Shown: piece after piece, positions 33,901 through 48,363 of the stretch
Layout of the letters: the number at the start of each line of letters is the position of its first letter
Position numbering within the stretch: position 1 is the first letter of the stretch
Assembly (NCBI GenBank): GCA_032173965.1
Contig: CM063288.1
Span: 26,816,001-26,880,000, forward strand
Direction: 5' to 3'
Length of the DNA: 64,000 nucleotides
Source: Sitta carolinensis
Lineage: Eukaryota > Chordata > Aves > Passeriformes > Sittidae
Notes under the pieces: generated by a model
Seen by the model: only the letters and a program-made list of their open reading frames with translations
The model's database searches: none
What the model was told of the DNA's origin: nothing
Translations under genes and position numbers: made by a program

Positions 33901-36900
33901 GAAATGGACTTGACCCTGGCAAAACTTGTGAGAGATCAGAAGCACATCTCAAGAACTGGTTATTTCATTTCAGCTGAACACTTCTCAGGAATCCTTCTAC
34001 CTTCAGGCTGAGGCCTTATTTGTTATACTAAGAGGTGCAGACAGTCACCACTGTATTCACCTGTGGTATACTGAGATTAATGGGGAATTTCCAACAGGCA
34101 GGTATGACGCCCTGGAGAAGATGCAAAGTTGACTCTTGATCTCAAACTCTCAGTGTTTCTGTTATCTGGGCCAGCTGAGCCAGCTTGTGCTGAGGCCCTC
34201 AGCCTCTGAGTCCTTCAAAAGAGATGAGACATCAGCAGTCAATGTTGAAGATGCAATGCTCTTTCCCCTGACATCATTCAACTGTGACTGTAGATGCTGG
34301 AGCCAAGTTTGGCCATGTTTTGGAGAGGACTGTCTCTGGGCTCCAAACCCAGAGGCTGTACTAGCACATGAACTCCTTGAACAGTTCCCAGCAGTGCACA
34401 CAGGAGCAGAATCCTTATTTCTACTTTCCCTTTGTTAGTCTCCCCATCTGCCCTGTGGGCTTCTGCACTTCAGGAGCTTAACAGGCAGCACGTCTTTCTC
34501 TGTGGCATTCTCTCTATACTTATCTAGGGCTCTGAATACCTCCCAGTTAGTGATTTCTGCAGAACAATGTACACCATTGATAGTACAGACTACAGCCAGC
34601 TTGCCTTTCAGTTTCCCATTTGACCTTTCAAACTTCGTTATTTCACAAATATTCAGACTTGAAATTTTACACACTTAAGGCACCTAAAAGCAAATTCTCC
34701 ACTGGTAGAGTTGTCTAAACAAACTAGCCAAACCTTGAAAGGATAAAATTTCCCTTGAAAATACATCCTCACAGATAATTGATAGCATAGCCATCTTTCA
34801 GACCAGATGGTTTCCTTTTGGATGCTTACACAGAATAAAGTATGAGGAGCAAAGTAGCCTTATACCCTCAGAACAGATCCTGCCATCACTTCTTAGACTA
34901 AAATCCACATTCCAGAAGGGTATAAGCTAGTAAAAAGAACCCTTGCATTTCACCTGATAATAATTGCTTCATTGTAAGAGAAAAGTAATTTCTATACATT
35001 AGTTGGCTCTATCTCTAATATTTATGATTGTATGGTATTCAATGTGAATTTTGCATACATACCTATTAGGCGATTAATATGGTGCTGCATAAGACATAAA
35101 TATGAAAGTATATTTCAATGTCTGCTTTAGATTTATCCCATGTTTTTCTTTGTAGAGGTTTGCAAATGTAAAATCCATAATGTCTTCCACGAAATGAAGC
35201 CATTTCTGGAGTTTATGCTGGTGTCATAATTATGTCTAACTGCTGAGACTGGGCTAGTCCAGCCTTCCCTTTTAGGACCCAGATTGTAAAAGAGCACTTG
35301 CTTTCTGTATTGAGCATAGGAAGAAACAGCCTCAGACACTTCTTCGTGCCTTGTGAAAGAGCTGTAAGCCCTTCCCAGGCAACAGGGAAGACTTGTCCTT
35401 TCTTCCTGCGGTGCTCCTCTGCTCTGCCCAGGCAGCATGTCCTCCTCCGGAAAGGTAGCAGAACAGATGGAACTACCTCAGAAGACAGATGTCTACGGGG
35501 TGAATTGGTCTGGTTAGAGTAAAGGTGAAGAAAGCAAGCATCAGTTTAAGAGACATGGGGGGTTTCAGGGAGGCAGAGAGGAATCTCACATATTGGCATG
35601 AGAATTTTAACAGGGTATTTTCAGTTCTTTAAATAAAACCCAAAAAAACCCAAAGAACCACTTCCTGAGGTTATCTTTGTGTTGTGGAGGGAAAAAAAGT
35701 GAATCAGCAGTGGCCCAACTGGGAGATATCTCAGAAACTGCTTGATTCTGCTTTTGTTGTGTTCAACCACAGGACTGTTCTCTGCTGAACTGCTGAGAAT
35801 ACAGCATCATGAGAGAAAGGAGAGAATACTTGGAGGGATTAGGAAGGAAAACACATGCCTTCTAAGGAGAAAACACATGGGGATCCATCACTGGGAATCA
35901 TGATGGTTGCAAAATTCTCCTACTTTTTGTCTCCCTTACATGTGAGCATATGTCAAAAGAGATGGCAAGACTGCAGGGAGAATTCTGTGGAGGTAATATG
36001 AATGACAAAGTTTGTGAAATAAAAGCAGTATAAGAGGGATGGGTCTACTGTTCTAGCAAGCTTGGCATTAATACTAAAGTCAGGGAGCTGTGTACCTAAG
36101 GACCATGCTAGATTCCCCTAATTTTTCATGACAGTTCTGTATTTTTAATTATTTTTTAACTTTTATTACTCTTAATTTTTCTAAGAAATTGCCTCATCAG
36201 AACTAAGAAGTTGGACAAAGTGACTCATGTAATGCTCATCAGTATGGGAAGCCTGAGTTATATGATTCCTGGAACAATTACCCTTCCCATTTCCATTTTT
36301 TGTTCTATGCTTGTCAAATGTTGTGTCCAATCTGGAAGCAGGGAAGGGTAGGGACCTTGCCAGGTCATGTGTTTGTGGTGTTTTTATAAGATTTAAATTT
36401 TTAGCCTTTGGGAATCGCATTGGTTGAAGTGGATGTAGTCCAGAGCTGCTCATGGAGCATAAGAAGAGTTTGTGCTTTGACGGGGATGCTGCGAACAGGG
36501 CGGCTCTTGCATGGCATTGTATTTGTGGGGGGTGGGTTCTTCTCAGGAAGCCTGGATATGCTGGCGGTTCCCAGCCGTTCACTTCCCCCAAGTACCAACT
36601 GCACTGGCAGAGCTCAGGCTAGGAGAGCACAGGATGTGCTTTTGGAAAGGTTCAGTTGCCCCTTCATGTGCCCTTTTGGGCCTCAGGCTAGCAAGGCTTC
36701 AGGAAGGGCAGAGAGGAGAAGGTCAGAAGATGAAAGGGTCTTTAGAGTAAAACCCTTTGCTGAGATGTAAGGCAGAATGACTTTGTCACTCAATTACTCT
36801 GAACTTTCAAAGCACAGAATGAAGTGTTGGATGTGGCAAAGCAGCCCTTGTCAGCACAGCGTGTGGGAGGCAGCCCGGCAAAGGGAAGTGAAGAGGGTTT

Positions 36901-37960
36901 GTTCAGCAGCTGGCACAGCAGCTGGGCCCTGACAGCTCCCATCTGACTTGCTTCGTCCCTATCAGTGACCAGCTTCTTCTCTGGCTGTGACACTTGGCAC
37001 TCTGCTAAACATTCTTAGTTCTCCTGCCCTGGCACACGGTTCAGCAGCAGACATACACCCTGCAGAAGCAGAGCCCAGGACCAGCACAAAGCTTTGCAGG
37101 AAAAGGATTTTGAGGCCTGTTTACGTCAAGAGATTAAGAAACAAGAATTAGTGGCATCTAAACTAGGAGTAGTAGTGGTAAAACTGCTTTGAAAAGCAAA
37201 CTAGTTTTTAATTATGTTATTAAATCCCTGTGACTACTCTGACCTTATTGAATGCTTTGGCTTGAAGGCTGATCTATTTCATGCACCCTTCTCACCAAAC
37301 CAACGAGCAGTGTTGGGTAAACAACCATTGTGAACTGTGAGACTCAGAGTCTTCTGAGAGGAAATAGCTCCTTCATAAAATTCAGAGGCTTTTTTACCTG
37401 TGCAGAATGGATATAAATAGGTGTGAGGGTCTTCTTCAGGGGTCTTTCTAGCCTAGACTGCCCATTCAGCCTGGTTAAAGCATCAAATATGACCTGTATC
37501 TCTAAGCTGTCTGTATAATTTGTGCTTTTCAGTGCTGTATGAGCTGCAATGGTGGTCGAGATTTTCCAAAGCCATAGGAACTGAGGAATCTGTAATAAAG
37601 CAGGTGCATAAATCCCTGAGTCTTTGTGAAAGGGCAGTCAGAAAAGTTGTTTTGAGAATCACAGGGAGAATGGTCTGGGGATGAACCTCAACATTTGTCT
37701 TAATTGGAAACAGAAATTTCACAGGCTTAGCTTCTGTTTGTAGCATTTTGCTAAATCCTACTGTTGTTTAACAGTCTTAGGATGACTCTATAAACCCCTC
37801 CTTATCACAGCCAGGTCCAAAAACCTGTTCTGCAAAGTTTAGAGTGGCTGAATTTTACACAGGTGATTCAGGTGATTTCTCCTACCACAGGTATCCTTTC
37901 TCCTCAGCCCCACAGCGCATCTTGCTTGCATCAAACACTGTTTTAGAGCCACTACTGCTC
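27961..37960. other. Intergenic sequence, 10 kb
   Basis: No coding gene, RNA gene or repeat family recognised. A short (CAAA)n run occurs at about 31853-31868, and a 7-bp inverted repeat TAGCTAC/GTAGCTA at 33408-33425. An AT-rich stretch with ATTAAT motifs lies around 31370-31480. Everything else appears unique. Confidence 0.5.
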
Positions 37961-37963
37961 CTA

Positions 37964-37984
37964 AAGATTTCTTAAAGAAATCTT
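37964..37984. repeat. Perfect 10-bp inverted repeat, single-base centre
   Basis: AAGATTTCTT (37964-37973) and AAGAAATCTT (37975-37984) are perfect complements around one A. A third partial copy, AAAAGATTTCTC, follows at 37985-37996. Confidence 0.6.
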
Positions 37985-38329
37985 AAAAGATTTCTCCTCT
38001 AGGAATGGAGATCTGGCTATGTTTCCAACCCTGTGTGCCACAGGGGTACTGTGCGTCTGTTCCTGTGCTTCTGCAGTTCATGCAAAAAATGTTGTCTGTG
38101 TCCTGGGTGACTTGGTGCACCCATACTGTTCTGTTCCAGGCTCTCAGCCCCAGACACACTGGATCAGTTTGAAGCCAGATTCTTCTTCCAGGCATTTCTC
38201 TTGGCAAGGAAACTAAACAGAGTGTAGGGCTTGGAAGCTCTGCACCATCCAGGCTTTACTTAGCAAGAACCAGGACTGATTCATGACGTGTAACAAAGAC
38301 AGGATAGCCTAAGTGTCTTGGAAAGGATG

Positions 38330-38351
38330 CCCAAAACCAACTGGTTTTGGG
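38330..38351. repeat. Perfect 10-bp hairpin with 2-base centre
   Basis: CCCAAAACCA (38330-38339) and TGGTTTTGGG (38342-38351) are perfect complements around AC. Weaker pairing may continue outward between GAAAG (38321-38325) and CTTTTC (38358-38363). Confidence 0.65.
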
Positions 38352-41300
38352 TGGTAACTTTTCTGATAACTACCCCTCTCATCTTCACTACTGGTGATGT
38401 TGCTGTAAGTGCTGTAGTGTGACAGAGTGAATTGCACCCACTGAATCTTCTTGAAAGCTAAGCACCAGGTAAGCTGCTGGAAACCATGAATCTCAGCAAC
38501 TCACCTGGGAGTAGTCAGTGTAGAAAGCCAGCTTTTCCTGTTTTGTCTCTTGTTAGGTTTTCTAACAGATCAGTTACCATCAGGACACTGCTATCAGCCC
38601 AACATCCATCAGAAAATGAGAACGTGTGTTATTAGGAGGGGAAAAGAGCATCAGCTGCTTTCAGGAAGGGAAAACTGGTGCCAATTTATGGTTTGCTTTC
38701 AAAGGGCCTGACAAGCATTTTATTGAAACTGATGGAACAGCTGGCATTGATTATATTGAGCTCAGCTCCAACCTGAAACTCGGAACATTTTGCAGCATCT
38801 AATGATGCCTTCCTACATAACTGCCTTGGAAACCCGATCTGCTTTCCTTCCAGCCTCATTCCAGTTCAGGTTGGCTTGTGTTTCTTTGTTCACTAAAGTT
38901 CTTGTTGGCTAAATTTTTTGGGACAAACGTGTAACTGGTGTTTAAATCCCCAGGCAAAAGAAAGCACGGATTCCTTTTCTGCTTTGAAATACCCAAGGTT
39001 TTTCTCTGCATAGCAAGAATCCATGTCCTGAATGGATTCAAGGGGGGCAGAAAGGGACTTGCTGCCTGTGAGGCTTGGTTAATATGCCTCTGACTGGCTG
39101 GCTTTGTGCCTTCTCTTTACCTCCTTGTGAATGAGAATAGCCTGCTGGCAGGTAGCCTAAGGGCTATAGCTGGTTGTGAAAGGGTGAGCTGGGCAACAGG
39201 AGCAGGAATAGAAGTAGGGAGTAGCAGATGAGAAGAGAGGGGAAACGATTCTAACTGATGAGCACTTTACTACTGAGACTACATCTTGTAGCCTTCTCTC
39301 ATGCTGTCTGCAGCAGATCTCTACAGCACCCACCAGCCATCTAATTGATCCTTACCTTCCTGAGAGTTGCTCAGAGGTAGGTTTGGGAGTCAGCCTTGCC
39401 TTGCTGATTATTTTATCAGCTCCCTCAGCACCCCAGGGCTGGGCCTCAGGTTCTGTATCTGAAGGCAAAGGGTTTAAGATGCCATGTGATGCTGGCATTG
39501 GCAGGACACCCGATGTTGCTGATGTATTTTTCTGGTTCGAAAAGTTCTCAGTTGCTTCATTTGCATGGCATACACTGTAGGAATGCTTTTCTGCTTTTTT
39601 CGCTCAGCTGTTTGCTACTAGACTTGGGTTCTCAGGAACTACACATTGGAGTTGAAATTTGTAGCAGTATTAAAGACAAATGTTATAAATCACATATAGA
39701 GCCCTCAAAGGGTGCATACTCTACTTCAGCACAGCAAGCCTGTTTTCAGCTTCTGGAATTTGCTTCGTAAGTGTGATCACAACTGCTAATTCTTTTTATT
39801 TCTTTGCATATTTTTGAGCGTGAAGGAAGTCTATGAACTTACAGACACTCAAACTGGTTTGTAAAATACCTAATCATTTTTTTCCAGGTGGCTTCTAAAC
39901 CTATATTTAGAAACTTCTCCTCTGTCTCACTCTGAATCCATTAAGCATGTGGAGTATGTTCAGCAGCTGACAAATGTACTGAGATTTGGAAATAATAAGG
40001 GTAGAAGAAGTCATCCACCAAAATGCAGTAGCTCATGTCAAGACAGCATGGAAAAACACCCAGTGGTCATTCAGTGTTAAGCAAGAAGCTTATCATGGGT
40101 TCAGGCTGATTTTAATTAGAAAAAGAAAAGATCACTCATGAAAAGAAGAAAACCAGAGGAAATGGGTCTAGATACCATCCAGCACCCCATATGCACTGTG
40201 AGGGGAAACAAAATGAGCTGTGCCTGTGCTGGGCTGTCAGATCCAGGGGCAGAGGGAAGCAATGGGCTAAGCCTGTTGGTGGTGTTAATTTATCTGATTC
40301 ATGGAAAATCAGCACAGCCCTTATAGCATGTGTGGGAGCTGTCAAGGTAGTACATTTGCCTCAGCAAAATCAAATCAGTCTTGGTCCCTTGGTAGCTCAC
40401 AGGAGGCTTCTCCTCTGCTTGGGGCACAGAGCACTGCAAAAGGTTTCCACGGCAGGGACTCTTCTTCCTACTTCCTTGTCCGTAGGAAAAGGGCTGTGTG
40501 GAGAGGTTAGGAGAGAGTCACTGGAAAGATTTTTGGCCCTCCTTGTCTATTTCTGTCATGCTTTTTAGACTGAAGCAAGGTCCCAGGCATTTAATTTACA
40601 AGAAGTATTTCAGGGAGATTTTTCTGTGCTAATTGCCATGCTGTTTACTGCCAGAAAGATGCAGGATTTATTACTTCATGCACTTCAAAACTGGCAGAGG
40701 GTGACAGGGTTTATGATTTAATCTCTAGCAAGTGTCTCTTTCTTTGGGGGTAGGTGAAATGTTACTATCATCTGTTCAAAGGTGGAGTGACAGTTTCCTA
40801 CTAGAACCCAACTAACTGCATCTCAGAAAAATGCTGATACAATCACACAAAAGAAGTGGATGAGATGAGACACTTTCCTTCCCGTTCCTGTGGCACACAG
40901 CAGAAGCTGATGCTATTTGATGAGCAGTAACAAGATGCCCTACTGTGACCACCCACTAATGCCAGTTGTTTATGCCGAGTCTGCTGAGCCACCGACATGC
41001 TGAAGAGGCACAGTCATGTTTAGCACATTATGGTCCAGGGACTTGAATATGTTATAGTGTTAATTCTTGATATTGTTATTGCTGATGAGGATTTATCTTC
41101 AGTTTCAGAGAGCAGAAAAACTCACTCCTAAAAGGAGAAGAATTAGGAAGCAGTTGTTTCTGCATGAGCTGATCCCATCAGTCTCCACATGTCCCTGGTG
41201 TGCAGAACCAGGATACTAGCTTAGCCTTGCCTCAGTGTTGCAGATTACACTCAAATCCCATTTAGCCTCAGTAACTTTATTGATGGCTGCTTTGGGAGAC

Positions 41301-41455
41301 TGTCTTCAAGATGTATTACCTTAATTCATGTTTGCCTTGCCTCCTGCAGCCTCTCTCCTGTGTGCTCCTGGGTCCACTGTTCTCTGGGGCCCTCCAGGCT
41401 TGCCTGGTCACTGTGCTGTCCCTGTACCCCCAGCAGTTCTCTGCCTGGCCCGAGT

Positions 41456-41477
41456 CACAGTGGGCCCACAGTGGGCC
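41456..41477 (+). repeat. Exact 11-bp tandem duplication
   Basis: CACAGTGGGCC occurs twice head to tail. It probably arose by replication slippage. Confidence 0.8.
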
Positions 41478-44400
41478 CAGTTTTCGAATCAGGGGCTTTG
41501 ATGTGGCACAGCTCTGTACTTGGGCACTTCATGCTTCCTGCACAGGCTGTACCTGTACAAGGGTCACACCAAAAAATTGCATATGTCTGCAGATGAGCCA
41601 CAAGAATATGATGTTTCTCTGCTGTTGTATGGGTACTCATTACAAAACTCCTAAATGTTTTTTCCATTTGGTAATTTAAGACCTCAGGTTCCTTGCACTA
41701 TGCTGAAAAGCTCCTCTGGCATTTATGAGGACATGAACCTAATGGTCCCAAGCTAAAGCCAGGTTACTGAGATCTCAGAAGTGTGTATTCTTCCGAGAAG
41801 AGAATCAGAGATCTTTCTATATGGGCAGAGCTTTTCTGGCTACATTTAAAGTGTTTATATAGGTCTGCAAGAAAATCGAAGAGGTGTACTGGGGAATGAA
41901 AGCACCATGTGCCCTGATGCCTGTGATACCTCTCTGTCTTTATGGAAGCACATCATCTTTGTCATCTGCACCACACACCTGCTAGAAAAGGCTCGTCTGC
42001 CCTTTCTGGGTCCACACACAGGTGTTTGTATCCTGGTGTCAACCTGGCTTGTCTTTGGGTCACTCTGGAGTAAAACAGGTTGATAAATGCTTCAGAACGT
42101 CTTGCTGAGGTTTTCAGCACTTTCCAGCTCTTTGGACACTGTTTTCCCATCTCCCTCTATTTCCCTCCATATCAGCATTACTCTTCCTCTTGTACTGGTG
42201 TTCTATATGCTCTCTTGCTTCACAAGAAAAGGCTCAATATAGTGTCCATGCATTCCCCTCCCAATGCTCCGTCTTTGGGCAGCAGAGAGTGACAGAGCTA
42301 GTTGAAACTGGCAAGTCAGAAAGCTGGGTGGCTCGGCCCTGTTGGCCCTGTAATGGTTGTAAAAACATCTGTACAGCTCTGTATTCCTCCAGCACATCCA
42401 GGGCCCTTCATTTCTCACCTCGGGAGAGCAAATTGGCTAATACCTGAGCTGGAAAAGGACTGGTCCTGGAAGAAGGCTGGGTACAGTGTTACAAAAGAGG
42501 GTAATTCAGAGTCATTAAATAGGAAAGGATCAACTCATCTCATTGCATGCCTTCGACTTTTTAAGCAAACAGCACAGGGAAATAGAGTAACCGTGGCTTC
42601 CCTTCCCCCACACAAATAACTGGAGTCCTTATTTCAGCAAGTGCCACACGGCTCACAGCTATGCAACTCATTTTCATTTTACAAGGCTTCTTGGCTTTTA
42701 CTGTGACAAAATTCAGTGCTCATAAAACTCTTGAATTTTTATTATCACTTTCAGAAAACAGCATTCCTCTTTATTTTCCTGTCAGTGGCCTCAGATTTTT
42801 CTGCTAAAGAGCTGTATTTCCTAGGGCATGTAGGATTTAGGGGATAGTCAAAACAGATTGACCACTCTGTACAGTCCATGAACTTTGCCAGTGTAGCTAC
42901 AATGAATAAATTTTACTGGGTTTTTTGTGTCCTGAATGTTGCTAGGCAAAAAGAGCTTGTTCTAATGCTGTTCTGCATGCTTCTAGAAACCAGCCCAGTT
43001 CTCAACAGACTGTCTTGCCTTCAGCTTTCTCAAGGGGAAGTGGAACCCTCTTCCTCTGCTTGTGTTTGGTTCACATCTGACCAACAGCTCTCCGTCCTTC
43101 ATCTCTGATGTGGCTTCGCCTTTCCCTGAACTGCAGGAGGCCTTGTTTTAGTGTTTATACAGAGCTACCTCCCTCCCCTTCATACTCTGGGGGATTGGGT
43201 TTTATTCATCTCACATCAAATCCATGCTCTTTCTTACACGTGGCCTGTGACTGTTTAGGGAAGAGCAGCCCTGTCTGCCCATACAACCCACGGCTGCCTT
43301 CAGAGGTGCCTGGGAGGGGGAAACTGGCTCTGGTCATGCCACAGGGGCTGTTAGTGAAACATCCATCTGTGTGAGACCACACCTGAGTGTAGGAACTCAC
43401 CTGGTACAAAATATCAGGACACCTGCCTGGCACTGGAGTCAGACAAGTCATTCTCTGGTTTTAAGTTTGTACCATGACAGCCATCACCACTGGGGCCTCA
43501 AGGAGCTGAAGCTTTACAATTTTTTTCATCATTTTAAGGGAATGCTGTTCAGTTAGTAGCAGGTTTGGGTGGAACCAGATGTTGGAGTCAGCCACTGAGA
43601 ATCTAGCTCTGGCGAAGAAGGCTCCCACTGACTGTGTGACTGGCATTTTCTGATGGCCTACCTGTCTCTCCTACTCTCTAGACATAAGAAAGTTTCAGAT
43701 AAATCTGTGGAATTTTTTATAGTTTGGTACTTTGGCAAACTAAGAGTTGCATAGGGAAACTGTATTATCTCAAAGGGGAAAAACACTTTCATCTTCTAGT
43801 GCACGCTTCATTGTGAAAAAATAACTCAAGGGGATTTTTAAAAAGGGTTTTTTTGGTTTTTTTGGGGTTTTTTTGTGTTTTTTTTTTGCCTGGATCATTC
43901 TGTGCTCGATTTGCATCATGGCCTATGAACTATTTTATTCTGTCACAATTGTGGAGGCAGGGATCTGCAACATAGCCTAGGAAGAAACAGCAAGAGGTAG
44001 AGGACCAGGAACTTCTTAATCTGCCTAATTTGTAAACCAGTAAATCACATGGATTAAGATCCTAAATTCTCTATTTTGATGACCTCTTCACATGTGTCTG
44101 ATCACTCTGTGACAGCAGAAAGAAACAGAAAATTATTTTAGGTGCTTTTTAAAAGGAAAGCATTGCAGAGGACATTACTAAAATGTAGATTTCAATAATC
44201 AGTTCCCAAAACCATGAAGATCATTAGCTTTGGGGATTTCAGCATAGTGTCAGTGCAGAACATTTATTCTGTTGAACACCAGAAATACATGCAGATGAAG
44301 AAAACACAGGTCTTGCCCTCAGGAGCAATCAGTGAGCTAAAGTCAAGCTAGCCAGGTATGGGACAGAGGTGCTGCTTTGACAGAAATGTTCACACTGGCC

Positions 44401-46059
44401 TTGCTTTAACTTTAATAAAGATGATTTTTTTCCTTCCTAATAATTTTCTGTGACAGGTAATTAAAAAGTTAAAAACCTCAATGAAACCCAAAGAGCTGAG
44501 GGTCATTTTGAACACTGTTGTCTGCTTGAATGCATCAGAATAACTGGCTCTTGCTTCTGCTGGGTATTTTAGAGTAAAACTCTCTAGAACATGAAGAGCT
44601 AAGACTATATATACGCACATGTATACATACAAGGGAGCAGAGAAGCCCCTAGCAAGGAAATAAGCCTTTTACCCCAGCAGAACTTACTGCACTATGGTGT
44701 GAGACCCAGGAGCCCACGGAGAAGCTGCCCAGCATCAGCACTGTCAGTGCTGCTGCTCTCTACAGCAGGGTCCCCCACCTCGGGCAAAGTCCCTGGGTCT
44801 CCCTCCACGTGGCAGATTCAGTGCAAGAGAGAGGGTGGCTATGGAGATGTGTGTTTGCATTAGGGTGAGTGTAATTTTCCTTTTTCTCCTCTGAAATAAA
44901 ATTCACACTATTACCTTCAGTATGAACAGTTTTCCCAGCACCAGAAACATCTGCTAGCTTTTCCTCCCCTCTCTCTCTCTCTCTCCCCTCCCTATCTCCC
45001 TGATTCACTGTTTTCTCTTCAGAGTTATCCCCTGTTAACAAAGAAATAAAAATTCATCACCACAACAGTCTCACTGCTGCTCTGCTGCTCCATGCTTAAT
45101 ATTCAGGCTGGAAAGCTGGCCATCTTAACTTAGAAACTGGAGAAGAATGACTTACATTGCAGATTTGGTAAAGCTTCTCTCTGCCTGTGTTCTTCTGTTC
45201 CCACTATATGTGTGAAAACTGTCTCAGATTTCACAGTGGTGATTTCTGCTCCTAATATCCACTCCTAAAGGGCTCAGCTTCAGCTCAGTTGTTGTCAAGT
45301 CATCGAACACCTATGGGAGATTTGGCTGAGATTTGGTCTAATGGTGAAAGGGAAAAAGAGAGAGTGATTATAGAAGTAAATAAGACCTTGAGTGTGAGAA
45401 CTGGGGCAGTTTTTATTTTTATCTGCTTCCCATCAAATCATACTTATCTTGTCTGTATAGGTTGTCTCTGGTACGGTCTTGTTTCACTGATATTTTTGTT
45501 ACCCAAATGACATTAAAACTGGGAACATGAGGCAGAAAATTTGCATCGAAGTCTCACCATCACACCTTGGTTCAACCACATAAATACCACTACACTTACG
45601 TGGTGTTTTCTCTGCAGCAGGGATGTGTCTCGGCCATACCAGTGGGCAGGAAGATGGTATTGCAGCTGTGACCACTGTGTGATCTGGATGGAGCATTGAC
45701 CGTAAATTCCTGTCATAATTTTTTGGCTGCTAATGTAATGATTTTTGGTTAGATGCTCCGAGGAGGAGAAGCATTTAAGATTTATCACTTGCTATTTGTG
45801 CAAGGAGTCCCTTAGATTGAGTAGAGGAGCCCATACCACAATGTTGTGCTGGCATGGTGGTGTGGTGATGGCTGTGTTTGTTCTGCAGGGCAAAAGGAAC
45901 GTGTCATGCACAGCACAGGACACAGGTATCCCACTCTGGTGTCACTTGGTCTGGAGCAAATGAAGCCAGAGCGGTGGGGGGTGTGTCTTTTAAAAGAATG
46001 CAGCAAACTGGGGGGAGGGTGTTCAGTGAAGACCCACATTAGTCTCTCCCACTGGTGCC

Positions 46060-46400
46060 CCGCAGCTTTTAATTAGTCAGGTCCAATTATTCAGCCTATA
46101 TCCATTTGAATAGTGGGTAACACTGGAAGGAATTCAGTTTCAATGGGATTTATGGCCTCCTTCCCTTAAATCATTTCAGATAAGAGATTGTAACTGTTAT
46201 GAAGCCTACAGAGATCAGTATGATCCAAGCAGTTAATGCTGTGATATATTTATTCAGGAAACAAATTGGAAATCAGGAGGAGAGGAAACAGTCTTTTAAT
46301 TTACAGGAAAACAATAATTTATAATTATTTTGCCTTTAAGTCAGAGAACAAACACAGCTGTTGTTGGAGGCTCTTAATCTGATTACCGAAGTGCTGGCCT
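46060..46400. promoter_or_regulatory. Candidate conserved AT-rich regulatory block
   Basis: It has many ATTA/TAAT cores (TTTTAATTAGTC near 46070, CCAATTATT near 46083), an AATAATT-TAT-AATTATT perfect inverted repeat (46313-46329), and a CTTTAAG/ACAAACACAGC stretch. The density of homeodomain-type cores without simple-repeat structure suggests regulatory DNA. No alignment was possible. Confidence 0.2.
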
Positions 46401-48363
46401 TTCAGACTAGAGTGAGCCAAGGGGATAAGCACTGCCCTCAGGCAACAGAGGGCAATTCTCTTCTGCTAAGGAGACTCAGGTGAGGAAAGGACTGGACTTG
46501 CTTTCAGAACGTGATTAGACCCGTGTGTTTCAGCTTGTTTCAAACATGTTACTTTCTACATTCTATTTAACCTATTCCCCACTTGGCTCGCACTCCCAAG
46601 GTGAACCGTGAACCAATCAGCTGTGGATTTGTGCTGCTGGAGGACTATTTCTGACATGCTGGGAAAGTTCCCAAAGTCTTTTCTCACCTTGTTTCCACCT
46701 CCTGCCTTCTCTGTCAACTGCCAAAACATCACAGTTGCTAGTGACAGCAAAGGAGCTGAGGTAGTGTCCCATCTCAGCGCAGCTGATAGCAGTGTCTGGA
46801 AGCTCCAGGCAGGTTCAGGATGCTGTCAGCAGACGGGCTGGGGCTGGAGCCTTGTATTGTTCAGAGACAAGGGGCTCTTGAGGGAGGGAGCGAACATTGC
46901 TGTCCCACCTTGTCCGAAATCTTGTCTGCCATCCTGTCCTCCTTGCAAGGATGAGTGAAGGAACATTCACAGGAACGGGGGCTCGGGGGAAATGCTTTCT
47001 GCCTCTTAGAAACACAAGAGTTACAAAAGAATTATTTAAAAACTAACTGCCTTTCTGAAATGTGGTGGTAATATATTCCCTTTTATTCTGCTAATGGAAC
47101 CATTAGTGACTGATCAGTTCAAATGAATTTCAATGTATAATCTGTTAATGTAGTTACATCCCATGGCAGCCTTCAATTTGGAGAGGATGGAAATGCCCTG
47201 GCTTTCAGTCATCTGTCTAGGGAAGTTCATTGGCATTCAGATATTTTTACTATCCTCTGTAGTAGACAAAGTGGAACAAATGTCCTTGAGTGCTGGTGAT
47301 ACTTGCAAGGAACAGAGGTGATGAGCAGAAAACAGCATGATGAAAAGAGACTATAGGGGACGAGTAACAGCATATGTCCTACTTTGCTGCAGGGGCCTTC
47401 TGTTTATAGCAAACTCTAGGATTTGGATGTAGCATTGTTCTGCCTATGCAACTGTTCTTTTTTTTTTTTTCCTCTGTGCTTAGTCTTCACCAGCAGAGAT
47501 CTCTCAGGTTTCAGAGTCTCTCTGTAATTAGAAAGAACAGCTTAAATCCTGACTTCAAACGAGAAGCCACCAATCTGCTGTGTAAACAGAGAGCTTGAGT
47601 GAGCTCCCAGGAGGGTTTTTAAAATATGTTCTGCTAAGCCCCTGGGGGCAGGAGCCAGATCGTGAAGGGGATGAAGCCCTTCATTGCTACCAAGCAATCA
47701 CGCATGTTGGGGACATTAGGGAGCATGGGGAAGGAGCCGCCCAGCGCCGCTGCACAGCATGCAGGTGCTTAGTTGAAGAGCATGGCTGTACCTTCGGTAA
47801 TGCCTCCTGAGGCTGCATGACTTTCGTTTGATTTAGGAGAGAGCCCAAATAATTTTCTGCCTAGGTAGTTAAATTGCATAGTACATGGTACTGGCCTCTG
47901 TTAGCTGCAGGGAAGAAGGAGGAGGTTTGGGAAATAGTGTAGTAGTGTAGTACCTGACCAGCATCAAGTCTGCAGGGACAAAATTGCCTTTTGGCGGTGG
48001 GGGGGGGGTGAGTAAATTCGAGCTGACAAGTGACATCCCAGGTGTTTCTGGTATGTAGTGCTTCACACTGAACTGGGCTCCCTCCAGATGGGTCTGCTTT
48101 CCTGTAGAGCCACAGTCCAAGTGGGAGTCTGGGTCCTGAAACAACGTCATGGCACAGACTGCAGAGCTTTCCCCCAGGCGCTGTAAAGAGCAGTAACACT
48201 GTGACTGTCTTTGTATGGATATTGAGAACAGACTAAAGAGGTAGACTGAGGTGTGAAAGTCTCACAGACGTTTTGCAGAAGATAAAGGAAATCTGTGAAG
48301 GAAACCTATTGTCCCACACTACCTGTCTTATCTGTGCTAATTGTTGTTAAGATGATTTGAATG

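Larger units (their letters stand above)
38364..48360. other. Intergenic sequence, 10 kb
   Basis: No gene recognised. Small items seen are an 11-bp tandem at 41456-41477, a T/G homopolymer-rich run at about 43846-43888, a CT run at about 44969-44986, an AATAATT/AATTATT inverted repeat at 46313-46329, and a poly-T run at about 47458-47471. Confidence 0.5.
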
